DNA of 64,000 nucleotides from Eisenbergiella sp900555195 (GCA_902492555.1 CABUMH010000003.1:1-64000); one strand, 5' to 3'. Positions 42,857 to 51,917 are shown, counted from the stretch's first letter. Notes: a model not told the origin generated them from the letters alone. Numbers and translations are program-made.

Positions 42857-43548
42857 CTGTGGCTCCCTTCTGCCTCTAACACGTCGGCCCCATGGCGGCG
42901 GATCAGGAATGCTGCAATAACCAGACGAAATGTTTCATCGCTGACCAGTTCCGGATCCGTCAGTTCCGACAGGCTGATATGCTTAGTCCCTCGGTAGAGA
43001 TCCTTGGCGGTATGAAAGAGGACATAACCACCCAAATCCACACCGTGAATCTGGATCTCCTTAAACCGTATGATATCCGGCTGAATCGCCGCGACTGACT
43101 TTCCCCACAGGAAGCGGTCTGCTGATAAAAGATACAGTGCCGCACACATCGCATCCTCATCTGCTACACAGCTATGCCTGCACCATAGGCTGTCAAACCG
43201 CTCTCGATGTCCGGTAAGGAAAAAGATGGACGGTATCTCTCTCGACAGGTGCGTCACACGGGTCACAAACGGCTTTACGTCCACCTCATCGATAAGAAGT
43301 TCCAACAACTCAGAAAAGGGCACACAACCCGCTACAAACCGTTCACGAAAGCAGACACACCCATTTGGTACTTTACAGGCATTTCCCTTTTTATCTGCAT
43401 ATTCACATAGGCTGCAGTCACAATCCCGTGCGTTATATCCTAATTTGCTTACGATCATTCCGCTCCTGCGAGGGCGAAAGCCGGGAACTCTTTGCATCTC
43501 AATTTCCAAATCTGCATATGGGGTACCCCTCATAAATCGTGTGGTCAT
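42853..43548 (-). CDS. Cys-rich element protein, unrecognised
   Basis: 231 aa from ATG at 43548, 9 bases after AAAGGA. The N-terminal quarter has a cysteine set (ARDCDCSLCEYADKKGNACKV...GCVCF) that could bind zinc or an Fe-S cluster. The rest is alpha/beta (FVTRVTHLSREIPSIFFL). No known family. It is the second gene of the accessory operon that ends at 37973. Confidence 0.62.
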   Translation of the reverse strand: MTTRFMRGTPYADLEIEMQRVPGFRPRRSGMIVSKLGYNARDCDCSLCEYADKKGNACKVPNGCVCFRERFVAGCVPFSELLELLIDEVDVKPFVTRVTHLSREIPSIFFLTGHRERFDSLWCRHSCVADEDAMCAALYLLSADRFLWGKSVAAIQPDIIRFKEIQIHGVDLGGYVLFHTAKDLYRGTKHISLSELTDPELVSDETFRLVIAAFLIRRHGADVLEAEGSHR

Positions 43549-43606
43549 CGTTCTCATTCCTTTCTCTTTGGATTTATTGCTATCTGCTTATTTGGGTCTG
43601 TCCTGT

Positions 43607-43876
43607 TTACTGAAGTGACATCCCGCCATGCTCCTGCTCTGACAACATTTCAATCGCATCCTCCCGTGTACGGAACATCCTCCATGGAGACACTCGATGG
43701 TATAAACCGGTATGGCTCCGGACGCCAAAATACTTTCCATCGTAACTTTCTACGATGTATTCACAAGTGCCCTTTTTGGCTTTATTCGTAATCATTACGC
43801 AAGTATCTCCCTTACTCCAGCCATATGGGAAATCCGTGCTTTTCTCGTTGCGACTCGTATGAAATTCCTTTTCCAT
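43607..43876 (-). CDS. Small protein at the start of the accessory operon
   Basis: 89 aa, GGAGGTGG site 3 bases before the ATG. Beta-rich (CVMITNKAKKGTCEYIVESYDGKY) then WRMFRTREDAIEML. No family recognised. It is the first gene of the leftward conjugation block. Confidence 0.65.
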   Translation of the reverse strand: MEKEFHTSRNEKSTDFPYGWSKGDTCVMITNKAKKGTCEYIVESYDGKYFGVRSHTGLYHRVSPWRMFRTREDAIEMLSEQEHGGMSLQ

Positions 43877-43938
43877 TTTCCACCTCCAATTAACATCTAC
43901 AGCTAACCTCTAATCTACTGATGCCGATTCCGTTCAAA

Positions 43939-43986
43939 CAAAAAAGACCGGCTATGTTTTCGCTATTGCAAAGAACATAACCGGTC
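43939..43986 (-). terminator. Strong terminator at the right end of the conjugation block
   Basis: 13-bp stem GACCGGTTATGTT / AACATAGCCGGTC (one U-G pair) followed by TTTTTTG in the leftward RNA. It stops transcription entering the transfer operon from the right. A degraded copy of this sequence (AACATAACCAGC) is at about 51,850. Confidence 0.85.
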
Positions 43987-44261
43987 AATCTCATGCCTGA
44001 TCGCTGCATCCATATGAAAAAGGGATATCCTTTATTAAATCATAATCCAGTTTTTTCTATCATCATAAATGTTTTTGACATCATAGTTTAGCATCATGCT
44101 GCTCTGGTTGCATGTCTCTGGATTGCCCTGTATACTGTCATCAGTATACAGAAAGAGAAAGGGTTCCAGAGCACCCTCCGTAGCAAGTCGTGTACTCTGA
44201 AACCCTGGCATTAAAACCATGGTTATTGTATCAGATTACACGGTTACTTACAATCATAAAA

Positions 44262-44756
44262 ATGATATTTTTTGTTGAGAGCAGCGCCATATCCTACTGC
44301 CCGGTCTGCGGTGAGCCGCTTTCCTACCGGGATTCCTGTGTAAGGATCATGCGGCTGGAGGGCGGGATGAGGCGGAGGTTTCTGATCCGCAGGCTGAAAT
44401 GCAGCAGCTGCGGGAAACTCCACCGGGAACTCCCGGACTGTCTGGTCCCTTACAAGCACTATGCTTCCGAAGTGATCTCCGGTGTACTGGATGGGATCGT
44501 CACTCCGGAGGATGACGATTCCGCAGATTATCCCTGCGAAATGACCATGCGCCGCTGGCATTACTGGCTGGAAGCCAACCGGATCAGGATAGACGGATAT
44601 CTGAAATCAACAGGATGCCGTCTGCTGGGATTCTCCACAGAACTTCTGGAATCCCGGGTGCCGCTGCTCGATAAGCTGCGAAGTTCACGTCCGGAATGGC
44701 TGGAAACACTGCTCCGGTTCCTTTATAATTCCGGAGGTTTTCTTGTCCCTGTTTAG
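44262..44756 (+). CDS. DUF6431-like zinc-ribbon/HTH protein of the transposon
   Basis: 164 aa from ATG at 44262 (no good ribosome site). A zinc ribbon C-P-V-C...C-S-S-C-G-K is seen in residues 11-55, followed by VPYKHYASEVISGVLDGIV and a helical part with MRRWHYWLEANRIRIDGYL (HTH-like). Companion gene of this transposon type; possibly a target or regulatory factor. Recalled as DUF6431. Confidence 0.75.
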   Translation: MIFFVESSAISYCPVCGEPLSYRDSCVRIMRLEGGMRRRFLIRRLKCSSCGKLHRELPDCLVPYKHYASEVISGVLDGIVTPEDDDSADYPCEMTMRRWHYWLEANRIRIDGYLKSTGCRLLGFSTELLESRVPLLDKLRSSRPEWLETLLRFLYNSGGFLVPV

Positions 44757-44833
44757 CATCCCGGCTCTGCACCGACTTTGTTTTGCTGTCACCACTGCCC
44801 TGTGGTACCCTCCCTGCAAAGGAGGTTATGCTA

Positions 44834-46243
44834 ATGAAAACAAATGAAACCATAAAGTGGCAGGAAGAGCAGGCACTGCAGCGGTACCAGCTGATCGCTC
44901 CCCTGCTGGATGGATCACTGGACAACGCAAAGCGGATCCAGCTGCGGGAGACAATCGCGGAACAGAACGGGCTGTCCCCACGAACCCTGTACCGCTATGA
45001 AGCGGCTTACAGGAAGGGCGGGTTCCCCGGGCTGAAGCCGCAGGACCGGGAATCAAAGCGCTCCCCGAAACTCCCGGAAAACTTTGATGAACTTCTGGAC
45101 CAGGCAATCCAACTGAAGCGGGAAGTACCAAAACGCTCAGTTCAGCAGATCATCTATATCCTGGAACTGGAGGGCCGTGTGGCCCCGGGAGTCCTGAAAC
45201 GTTCCACGATGGAGCGCTATCTCTACAAAGCCGGATTCGGTGTCCGGCAGATGCAGATGTACAACGATGCCAGGAAGAGTTCCTCAAAACGGTTCTGCAA
45301 ACCGCACCGGATGATGCTGATCCAGGGCGACATTAAATATGGCATAAAGCTTCCCATCGGCAGGAATGGAGCTATGGTCCAGACTTATCTCTCTTCCGCG
45401 ATCGATGACCATTCCCGGTATGTGATCCAGTCTGAATTCTATGCCAGCCAGGAAGAATCCATTGTGGAGGATACTTTCCGGAAAGTGGTCCTCAAAGCAG
45501 GAAAATTTGATGCCTGCTACTTTGACAACGGATCACAGTACATAGCAAAACCGCTGAAACTCTCCCTGGGGAAGCTTGGGATCACAATCCGCCATGCGCC
45601 CAGGGCGAGTGGAAAATCGAAAGGCAAATGTGAAAAATTCCATCAGGTTGTAGATTCGTACCTGAGGGAAGCAAAAGCGCATCAGATCCGGACACTGGAA
45701 CAGCTGAACCAGTACTGGGAGATCTTCCTCGAAGAGTACTACCACAAGAAGCCTCATGAAGGGATCCGTGAGTACTACGAAAGCCTGGGCAGCCCCGTTC
45801 CCGCCCAGGGGATCACACCGATGCAGGAATGGGGAAGGGACAGCCGTCCCCTGACATTCCTTGATACCGGCGTAGTGGCGGAGGCATTTCTCCACCACGA
45901 AACCCGGCTGGTAGACAAGGGGGCATGTATAAGCTTCCAGGGCAGGAAATATGAGACGAAACCTTCCCTGATCGGCTGCAAGGTGGAGATTTCTTACGAC
46001 CCGATGTCTCCGGAAGTGATCCGGGTATCCTATCCGGGGATTCCGCCTTTTGAGGCAGAACCGGTAAAGATCGGGGAATTCTGCTCCAAAACTCCGGCGC
46101 TGCCGGTCTCCATGCAGGAACAGGAAACGGAAGCTTCCCGGTTCCTTTCCGCACTGGAGAAAAAACATGAACAGAGCAGACGGCAGGTGGCGGACGCGAT
46201 CTCCTTCGGCCAGTACAGGAAGGATGGTGGCAGCGATGTATGA
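44834..46243 (+). CDS. DDE-type transposase
   Basis: 469 aa from ATG at 44834 (AGGAGG, 8 bases). An N-terminal HTH part (about 15-70, ETIAEQNGLSPRTLYRYEAA) precedes an RNase H-like rve core with D166 (QGDIKYG), D231 (YFDNGSQY) and E267 (KGKCEKFHQV). A C-terminal beta domain (DKGACISFQGRKYETKP) follows, as in Mu A and IS21 IstA. It catalyses strand transfer. The stop overlaps the ATPase start. Confidence 0.93.
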   Translation: MKTNETIKWQEEQALQRYQLIAPLLDGSLDNAKRIQLRETIAEQNGLSPRTLYRYEAAYRKGGFPGLKPQDRESKRSPKLPENFDELLDQAIQLKREVPKRSVQQIIYILELEGRVAPGVLKRSTMERYLYKAGFGVRQMQMYNDARKSSSKRFCKPHRMMLIQGDIKYGIKLPIGRNGAMVQTYLSSAIDDHSRYVIQSEFYASQEESIVEDTFRKVVLKAGKFDACYFDNGSQYIAKPLKLSLGKLGITIRHAPRASGKSKGKCEKFHQVVDSYLREAKAHQIRTLEQLNQYWEIFLEEYYHKKPHEGIREYYESLGSPVPAQGITPMQEWGRDSRPLTFLDTGVVAEAFLHHETRLVDKGACISFQGRKYETKPSLIGCKVEISYDPMSPEVIRVSYPGIPPFEAEPVKIGEFCSKTPALPVSMQEQETEASRFLSALEKKHEQSRRQVADAISFGQYRKDGGSDV

Positions 46244-47054
46244 AACATTTTTCCAGATGGAGCATACGCCCTTTTCAAGAAACACACCGGTTGCTGACCT
46301 TTATGAGTCACCTGCCATGGCGGATACCCTGGGGAGACTCGCTTATGCGGCAGACCGCCAGCTCTTTGCGGTAGTCACTGCGGATGCGGGCTGCGGAAAA
46401 TCCACGCTCATCCGCCGGTTTGTGACCAGTCTGCCCAAAGAGGAATACCTGTTCCTGTATCTGTCGGATTCCAAACTGACCCCGCGTTGGTTCTATAAAG
46501 GGATGCTGGACCAGCTGGGGATCGAATCAAAGTTTTACCGGGGCGACGCAAAGCGGCAGCTCCAGAAGGAAGTGGAGATCATCCGCGGCGTCCAGAAGAA
46601 GAAAGTAGTCTGCATCTTGGATGAGGCCCATCTTTTGGAGAAGGAGACCATTGAGGAATTCCGCTTTCTGCTGAATTACCGCTTTGATTCTATCAGCCCG
46701 ATGGCGCTTGTCCTTGTGGGACAGACGGAACTGTGGGATAAACTCCGGATGCAGCGGTATGCTGCTGTCCGGCAGAGGATCGATATCAACTGTGTCCTTC
46801 CCCACCTGGATCGTGCGGAGACAGAGCGGTACATCCAGTCCCAGCTGGCTTATGCCGGCGGCAGGCAGGACATCTTCACAGACAAAGCGCTGGATGATAT
46901 CTATAAGGAGTCCACCGGGATCCCCCGCCGGGTCAACCGGATCTGTGAAAAGAGCCTGATGTATGCCAGCCAGCAGGGAAAACGCCTGATCGATGAACAC
47001 CTCGTCCGTTATATCATTGAACATGAGATGCTGGGAGGTGACACACGCCAATGA
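46236..47054 (+). CDS. ExeA/TniB-like AAA ATPase of the transposon
   Basis: 272 aa from ATG at 46236 (the longer frame overlaps the transposase). Walker A TADAGCGKSTLI (residues 48-59), Walker B VVCILDEAHLL, sensor R's in the ALVLVGQTELWDKLR segment, and IPRRVNRICEK near the end, which is typical of the ExeA family. Such ATPases activate the partner transposase and help choose the target (like MuB, TniB or IstB). Confidence 0.92.
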   Translation: MYETFFQMEHTPFSRNTPVADLYESPAMADTLGRLAYAADRQLFAVVTADAGCGKSTLIRRFVTSLPKEEYLFLYLSDSKLTPRWFYKGMLDQLGIESKFYRGDAKRQLQKEVEIIRGVQKKKVVCILDEAHLLEKETIEEFRFLLNYRFDSISPMALVLVGQTELWDKLRMQRYAAVRQRIDINCVLPHLDRAETERYIQSQLAYAGGRQDIFTDKALDDIYKESTGIPRRVNRICEKSLMYASQQGKRLIDEHLVRYIIEHEMLGGDTRQ

Positions 47055-47368
47055 TCACATTTACCTGTAAAGGGAAAGGGTGTTCTCCCCGCCAGTGGGA
47101 AGGCAGCCTTGAGATCCTGCAGAGAGGGAACCCGTGTGAGGCAGAACTCTGCGCCAGGGGAAGCCGCTTCCATCTGATCGTAGGAAAGCATTCCTACGGG
47201 AACTATCTCTGTATCCCCAACTGGGATGTTGGTACAGAACTCTCATCACTGACAGATCTCTTCTGGAATGAGGAACGCCTCCGGCATTACAGCCGAATGA
47301 AAAAGGCAGATGCCTGTACCATCGTCTCGGCACTTAAAGTGCTGGCAGAGCATGGATGTATGAACTAA
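47051..47368 (+). CDS. Small transposon protein (DUF6618-like)
   Basis: 105 aa overlapping the ATPase by 4 bases. It has the family look R-F-H-L-I-V-G-K-H-S-Y-G-N-Y-L-C-I-P-N-W-D. Compact beta-rich protein that always follows the transposon ATPase in related elements (recalled). Role unknown. A hairpin comes right after it. Confidence 0.68.
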   Translation: MITFTCKGKGCSPRQWEGSLEILQRGNPCEAELCARGSRFHLIVGKHSYGNYLCIPNWDVGTELSSLTDLFWNEERLRHYSRMKKADACTIVSALKVLAEHGCMN

Positions 47369-47378
47369 TTCCTTCCGT

Positions 47379-47402
47379 GATGGGGCGGTTATCCGCCCCA
47401 TC
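47379..47402. terminator. Perfect hairpin after the transposon operon
   Basis: 10-bp perfect stem GATGGGGCGG / CCGCCCCATC around TTAT. It lacks a T tail, so it may act as an RNA end-stabiliser or as a factor-assisted stop rather than a classic terminator. Confidence 0.6.
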
Positions 47403-47416
47403 AAAGGGAACATTCC

Positions 47417-47470
47417 ATGACAGATATCCTGGCAATTTCATGTCAGCATGACAGAGCGGGATCATGACAG
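47417..47470. repeat. ATGACAG repeats at the right transposon end
   Basis: ATGACAG occurs at 47417-47423, 47448-47454 and 47464-47470; a reversed copy CTGTCAT occurs near the left end at 44135-44141. Repeated short motifs at both ends are typical transposase binding sites in Mu/Tn7-like elements. Confidence 0.6.
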
Positions 47471-47569
47471 CCAAGGAGAGCATTAACAATAAATTTGTAA
47501 TCAGAATGGAATTTCCATATATTTACATATATTTTGATAATTCACACTTAGCTACATATATCTTAGCCC

Positions 47570-48130
47570 CTAAATTTTCCCCCATACCATCTCATTCAAA
47601 GCAATTTTCCCATCCTCCATTCTAATCACTTTCATCTTCAAAAGTTGATTAATTGTTTCCTCAAAGTCACATATGGAAGACTTCCCAGCTTTACTGCTGA
47701 TGCTCTCAGCCTCTTTTTTTAACTGCTCCTCCGTTACGAATAATTCATAAGCTCCTAATTGATCCAAAGCGTATACAATAATAGCACAGTCACTATTTAA
47801 ACTTTTCATAGTAACTTTAGCTGCGAACATAAAAGCCAGAAGAGCAAGCTGTATATAATTGAAAGAATTTTCTGGAATATTAAAAGATGCAAAAAGTTCA
47901 GCACAAGCTACTAATAAATTTTTTATATCTAGCTTTATGTTTCCTGGTTTTAAAGAAAATGAATCCGTTCCAAGAAAGACAATATCCTTTTTTTCATTTT
48001 CTGGAATGATCTCTAAGTATTGACCAATGATTAGTTCGGCAAATGATTTTTCTACATTCATCTCTTTTGCCATTTCCAATAGATATTTATTGACTCTTTG
48101 ATCCAACATCTCTGCGTCTTTTCTGTTCAC
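47570..48130 (-). CDS. All-helical partner of the metalloprotease gene
   Basis: 186 aa starting GTG at 48130 (GGAGG, 9 bases). It overlaps the metalloprotease gene by 44 bases, so the two are likely co-regulated. Mostly helices, with a winged-helix-like end (EETINQLLKMKVIRMEDGKIALNE) that could bind DNA. No family recognised. AT-rich composition like the rest of this block. Confidence 0.65.
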   Translation of the reverse strand: MNRKDAEMLDQRVNKYLLEMAKEMNVEKSFAELIIGQYLEIIPENEKKDIVFLGTDSFSLKPGNIKLDIKNLLVACAELFASFNIPENSFNYIQLALLAFMFAAKVTMKSLNSDCAIIVYALDQLGAYELFVTEEQLKKEAESISSKAGKSSICDFEETINQLLKMKVIRMEDGKIALNEMVWGKI

Positions 48131-49187
48131 GTTTTTGTTCCTCCACTCTTTTTAGTCGATCCGGATTAATTATTTTATTCAGTTTTCCTCTTTGCTTTTT
48201 CAAGTACAACTGAGTCTTGTATTCATCAAAGACGGTTAAGAAACCATTGTAAACCGCATTTCCCTCTACTGTATCGAATTCATATTTAGGATCGTCAGGA
48301 ATAGAAAATAGCTTGTTCTTCCTGTTCTTAACAGGAGGATGTGTTCCCTGTCCTACACAAGCCCCATATAGCACATAATCTGTATAGTATATCAGATCAA
48401 TATAATCCATAAAAATGACAGGAGCCATATATGTGTATTCTTCCAGTATCTTATTTTCACGATCCCGCCCACTGCTATCCATAATCATTTTCAATATAAT
48501 ATCATAGGCGATAGCATCTGCATCATATTCCTCCTGCCTCATCTCTTTTTCAGTCTGCTTAGACGCGCTCCAGTTTCTACCATATCCCAAATAAGCATGA
48601 GCGATCTCATGAGCAATATTAAAGGCTGTGATTGTCCAATAGCAGTCCTCAGCCAGATTGATTATTTGCAGATCTCCATCCAACGCCGTCAGCAGAGCTT
48701 CTGAAGAACGTGCATCCGGAAGATTTCCTAAGATACTGACATCATTAAGCGTATATAAAACATGAATAAAACCAAAGCCATAAGTTTCTGGATTATCAAA
48801 TTCCTTTGCCCACTTAAAAGATGCCAGCAAAAAAGGAAGAACAGACGCCTCATACAATTCATCAATATGGATTAGATTACCATCACTATCTTTCTCCCCA
48901 TGAACAAAATAGCTGTTAATGCTCCTTTGGTAACGATTATTCAGTTCCAATTTTTCATCAGAAAACTGATATTCTTGTGCAAAATATCTACGGATCACAG
49001 CAAACATGGTGCTAAGGTTATATTTCTTTAAGTTCTCTTTTATAGATTCCTCTGTAAAAATATGCTTAGGGAAATATTTCAGCAACTTGTGAATTCCATA
49101 TTCTAAATCTTTTACCTGCTCACCAGCAGATTTAAGCTGCTCATAGTCAGTATGAACAACTGCACGAATATAATTCGAATCATTCAT
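48087..49187 (-). CDS. HExxH zinc-metalloprotease-like protein
   Basis: 366 aa from ATG at 49187 (GGGAGG site). The metalloprotease motif is NIAHEIAHAYLG: H193, E194, H197. The third ligand is probably E219 or E220 with D222 in QEEYDADAIA, an E-x-x-D pattern as in gluzincins. The N-terminal 190 residues are unknown (LKKYNLSTMFAVIRRY). No signal peptide, so cytoplasmic. Its close pairing with a small helical partner in a cargo block suggests a toxin or phage-defence module, by inference only. Confidence 0.72.
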   Translation of the reverse strand: MNDSNYIRAVVHTDYEQLKSAGEQVKDLEYGIHKLLKYFPKHIFTEESIKENLKKYNLSTMFAVIRRYFAQEYQFSDEKLELNNRYQRSINSYFVHGEKDSDGNLIHIDELYEASVLPFLLASFKWAKEFDNPETYGFGFIHVLYTLNDVSILGNLPDARSSEALLTALDGDLQIINLAEDCYWTITAFNIAHEIAHAYLGYGRNWSASKQTEKEMRQEEYDADAIAYDIILKMIMDSSGRDRENKILEEYTYMAPVIFMDYIDLIYYTDYVLYGACVGQGTHPPVKNRKNKLFSIPDDPKYEFDTVEGNAVYNGFLTVFDEYKTQLYLKKQRGKLNKIINPDRLKRVEEQKREQKRRRDVGSKSQ

Positions 49188-49286
49188 GGATATATACCTC
49201 CCAATCTTGTATAGTTTCATAAATATAATTAATAAGGAAGCAAAAAGATGTTTTGTAATCCATAATCTATGTATCACAATCTTTAC

Positions 49287-49476
49287 ATTACATAATTGAC
49301 CGTCATAGTCGTTCCCTCGTGTAGTTTTTCTTGCCGTACCAACATTTCCAGCAATGTTGACCTTCCCTTACCGTTGATCCCATTCCTCGCCTTCCTGCAA
49401 AGAAAATGATGTGTGCTCAAACAATTTGCATTCTGCATACGCTTTTGTTATATTCTCCACATTAATCAAATTCAAT
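49287..49476 (-). pseudogene. ABC-F ATPase gene fragment
   Basis: Read leftward from about 49,476: L-N-L-I-N-V-E-N-I-T-K-A-Y, the ABC-F N-terminus, through LFEHTSFSLQEGE. A small deletion shifts frame before the Walker A part GINGKGRSTLLEMLV. Nothing follows. Remains of a ribosome-protection (Msr/Vga-like) or related ABC-F gene. A second, poorer copy is at 51,690. Confidence 0.7.
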
Positions 49477-49528
49477 GCCTATACCTCGCCATTTATCCTT
49501 CCTTCCAGCACACATCTCGCTTCTTCTA

Positions 49529-51457
49529 TTATATCTGTTTTTTCCAAAAACAAATCTCTAGGTCATCATTCATTTTTAACACATACATAATTAGAATAGA
49601 TAAAATGTAAAAATAATACTGACGGTGTATCTGTTCATTATCACTTGATGCTTGTGTTCCGTGGGCGTATTTGTTTCGTATATCCCATCCATTATTAAAC
49701 TTTGACTTATTGAGCATATAACTCAACCAATCTTGCTCTGGTTTAGAAAACAATGTACTATCATCTACAATCAAGTTCTCACTCTTTAGTTGTGTAAATT
49801 TATCCCGCATCTGGATTGGATAACGATAATAATTGATTACTTCATTTTTTGCTAAATCCGCAATAATACATACTTTTTCAACATCATCAAAACATATGTA
49901 ATCATTACTATCATATGTAATAATTTCTTTTTCCTGTAGCCAATCTAATTCGTCCCAGAGATAAGCGTCATAATCAGACTTTCTTACCTCACTATTTAAA
50001 ATCATTTCAAAGAATGTCTGATATTTCCCCTGCAATCGTTCCACCCAATGTAACATGCACTGATCGGAAAACAAATCATACACTATTCTTTGAAATTCTT
50101 CACCTTCACCATATACATACTTACCTTTTACAGTACTTGGAATCTGTGTAATATCTGTAGCTCCAGAGGCTATTTGCAATAGTTCTACATCAATCTCTTT
50201 GTCTTCTACATATAACTTAAATTGTTTTAGAATAGATTCCATTTCAGGTAATAAAAACCGACATTTTTCTAAATACGTTGCATTTTCAGACGGCATTTTT
50301 ATCTTAAACCCACTGATTCCAAATTCTTCTTTGAGATAATTCTTGAAAAACCACTCTATTACATTTTCTAATCGTATGCCATTCTCCAATAATTCCTGAT
50401 AATATGCCTGCATTTGAACATGAGACAACGCCATTTTGAAGTGAAATACTCCTGACACTGGATAATCGTTTCTCGATCTTGATCTGAATACTTTTTCAAT
50501 GGTCGTTGCCTCCAATTCTTTACTAACAACTTGAAGCCTCATTTGAAAATCTACATATTCTAGCAAATAAATAAAATTATTTAGAATTGTGGCATTATCT
50601 AAATTTTCTCTAATCCATTTTCTATCATATATGTAATATCTGCAGTTATCTTTCTTTTCCTTCTCCAGAAGTTCTGTGTTATCCCGAAATGAGACACATA
50701 TATTGTAATCTACTTTAACTCCATTTTTCCCTTCCATTACCTCTTTTACTAAGCCATCTCGTCTTCTCTTTGCTGCTAGCTTCACTTTATTTGATACCGG
50801 GAGTTCATTACTAAAGCAAATATTCATTATAGTCTCTAATACATTTATATTCGCATATGGCACTTCAATATAATTCATAAAAATTTGGTTAATTTCTTCC
50901 TTTGATAATTCTGGAAGATAAATCATCTTATTTCTTCTGGTTAAAGATATCTCATTTTTGTCCAACAAAATTTTTGCAGCATCCCAGTGGCACATAAAAT
51001 AATGCTTAATAGCTTCTGAATAATTTTGGACTATCCCTTTACATCCAAGTATATGATAAATACTAGATTGGGAATTCATAATAATATCTTCAAAAACGAA
51101 AGAATCAACTTTCTTAAAAACTTTATATTTTTCAAACAACTTCCAAAAATCTTCTTTGTAAATCAATTCCAGTTCATTATATATTTGTTTACAATTCTGG
51201 TTATCAATACAACCAAAATATCGCCCAATAAGCTCATTTATCTTTTTTATATGTTCTTCAAATACAGAAATCCGCTTTTTCCATTCATCTGAAATTTCCT
51301 TTAATTTAGATGTCAATCTTCTTACATGCTCATATTCTAAAATATCATTAATAGTCTTTTCTGATTTTGAATCTAAACCTTCCATAATTTTTTTTGCTTT
51401 ATCCCAAGACTCTTCCCAATTAAAAATCAATCTGCAATCTAAGCGTTCTCCCACCAA
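49529..51457 (-). CDS. Large HEPN-motif protein
   Basis: 642 aa from TTG at 51457 (AGGTGG site). The C-terminus holds NNGWDIRNKYAHGTQ, with R594-N595 and H599: the R-N-x3-H signature of HEPN RNases, in the same form as DUF4209-type proteins. The first 560 residues are helical, charged and without known motif. HEPN domains cut RNA and are common in toxin and antiphage systems. No antitoxin is seen adjacent, so either it is self-controlled or the partner is one of the nearby genes. No signal peptide. Confidence 0.72.
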   Translation of the reverse strand: MVGERLDCRLIFNWEESWDKAKKIMEGLDSKSEKTINDILEYEHVRRLTSKLKEISDEWKKRISVFEEHIKKINELIGRYFGCIDNQNCKQIYNELELIYKEDFWKLFEKYKVFKKVDSFVFEDIIMNSQSSIYHILGCKGIVQNYSEAIKHYFMCHWDAAKILLDKNEISLTRRNKMIYLPELSKEEINQIFMNYIEVPYANINVLETIMNICFSNELPVSNKVKLAAKRRRDGLVKEVMEGKNGVKVDYNICVSFRDNTELLEKEKKDNCRYYIYDRKWIRENLDNATILNNFIYLLEYVDFQMRLQVVSKELEATTIEKVFRSRSRNDYPVSGVFHFKMALSHVQMQAYYQELLENGIRLENVIEWFFKNYLKEEFGISGFKIKMPSENATYLEKCRFLLPEMESILKQFKLYVEDKEIDVELLQIASGATDITQIPSTVKGKYVYGEGEEFQRIVYDLFSDQCMLHWVERLQGKYQTFFEMILNSEVRKSDYDAYLWDELDWLQEKEIITYDSNDYICFDDVEKVCIIADLAKNEVINYYRYPIQMRDKFTQLKSENLIVDDSTLFSKPEQDWLSYMLNKSKFNNGWDIRNKYAHGTQASSDNEQIHRQYYFYILSILIMYVLKMNDDLEICFWKKQI

Positions 51458-51917
51458 AAAATTCCACCTTTTCCTGATTTATTCACAGTTCTAAATAATT
51501 CCTAAATACATTATACCAAACTTTCAAAACGGCATTATATTACTACATTGCACTTTCACCACTACCTTTTCCAGATAAATCTATTGCTTCATCTTATCTT
51601 TCGAGACAATTTTTTAGTCCATCCTTCTTTATCATGAACCTATTTAATCTGAAAATCATGAAAAGATACATCAGCTTCCTTCCATTCTTCCAAAGAAAAT
51701 GTTGCTCATTCAGACAATTTCCATTCTATATACGCTTTTTGCATAAATTTGTAATAAGAATAGATCTTCTTACTTCCTCTTACCTGCTATTGAATTCTAA
51801 ATCCATCCAGATATAAAAGCCAGCCAAACTCGTACTTCTTCTAAACAACATAACCAGCTGTGTTGAACCATTCAACTGAAAACCATATGGAAATGGTATT
51901 ATATCCTAATAATTCAT
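51458..51917 (-). pseudogene. Gene-remnant gap: ABC-F and small-ORF debris
   Basis: 460 bases with no intact gene. Leftward, 51730-51690 reads K-A-Y-I-E-W-K-L-S-E then a stop, then A-T-F-S-L-E-E, matching the ABC-F N-terminus of the 49.4-kb fragment. At 51762-51741 the sequence ATTCTTATTACAAATTTATG matches the small-gene C-terminus found at 47.5 and 55.4 kb. Around 51,850 is AACATAACCAGC, similar to the 43.95-kb terminator. All decayed. Confidence 0.6.

Larger units (their letters stand above)
44070..47488 (+). mobile_element. 3.4-kb DDE transposon with ATPase (Mu/Tn7/IS21-type logic)
   Basis: Termini TGTTTTTGACA (left) and TTAACA (right) follow the TGT...ACA rule. The 5-bp sequence ATAAA is repeated directly outside (44065-44069 and 47489-47493). 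Removing the element joins the two halves of a small gene that has an intact paralogue at 55343-55633, so insertion is precise. Inside: DUF6431-like protein, DDE transposase, AAA ATPase and a small partner gene, all rightward. ATGACAG motifs repeat near the ends. Confidence 0.85.
44040..47530 (-). pseudogene. Small gene split by the transposon; paralogue of the 55,343 gene
   Basis: Right of the transposon, 47489-47520 read leftward gives N-I-W-K-F-H-S-D-Y-K-F. Left of it (44069-44040) the frame continues M-M-I-E-K then stops. The intact gene at 55343-55633 has N-M-W-N-F-Y-S-Y-C-R-F-M-L-E-K at its C-terminus with matching DNA around it. Upstream of about 47,530 the match fades and shifts frame, so only the 3' end of the copy survives. 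Confidence 0.65.

Noticed and set aside
44035..44220. 61-codon minus-strand open frame near the transposon left end
   Set aside because: It spans the transposon boundary at 44070, so its two halves have different origins; better explained as the split small gene plus transposon DNA.
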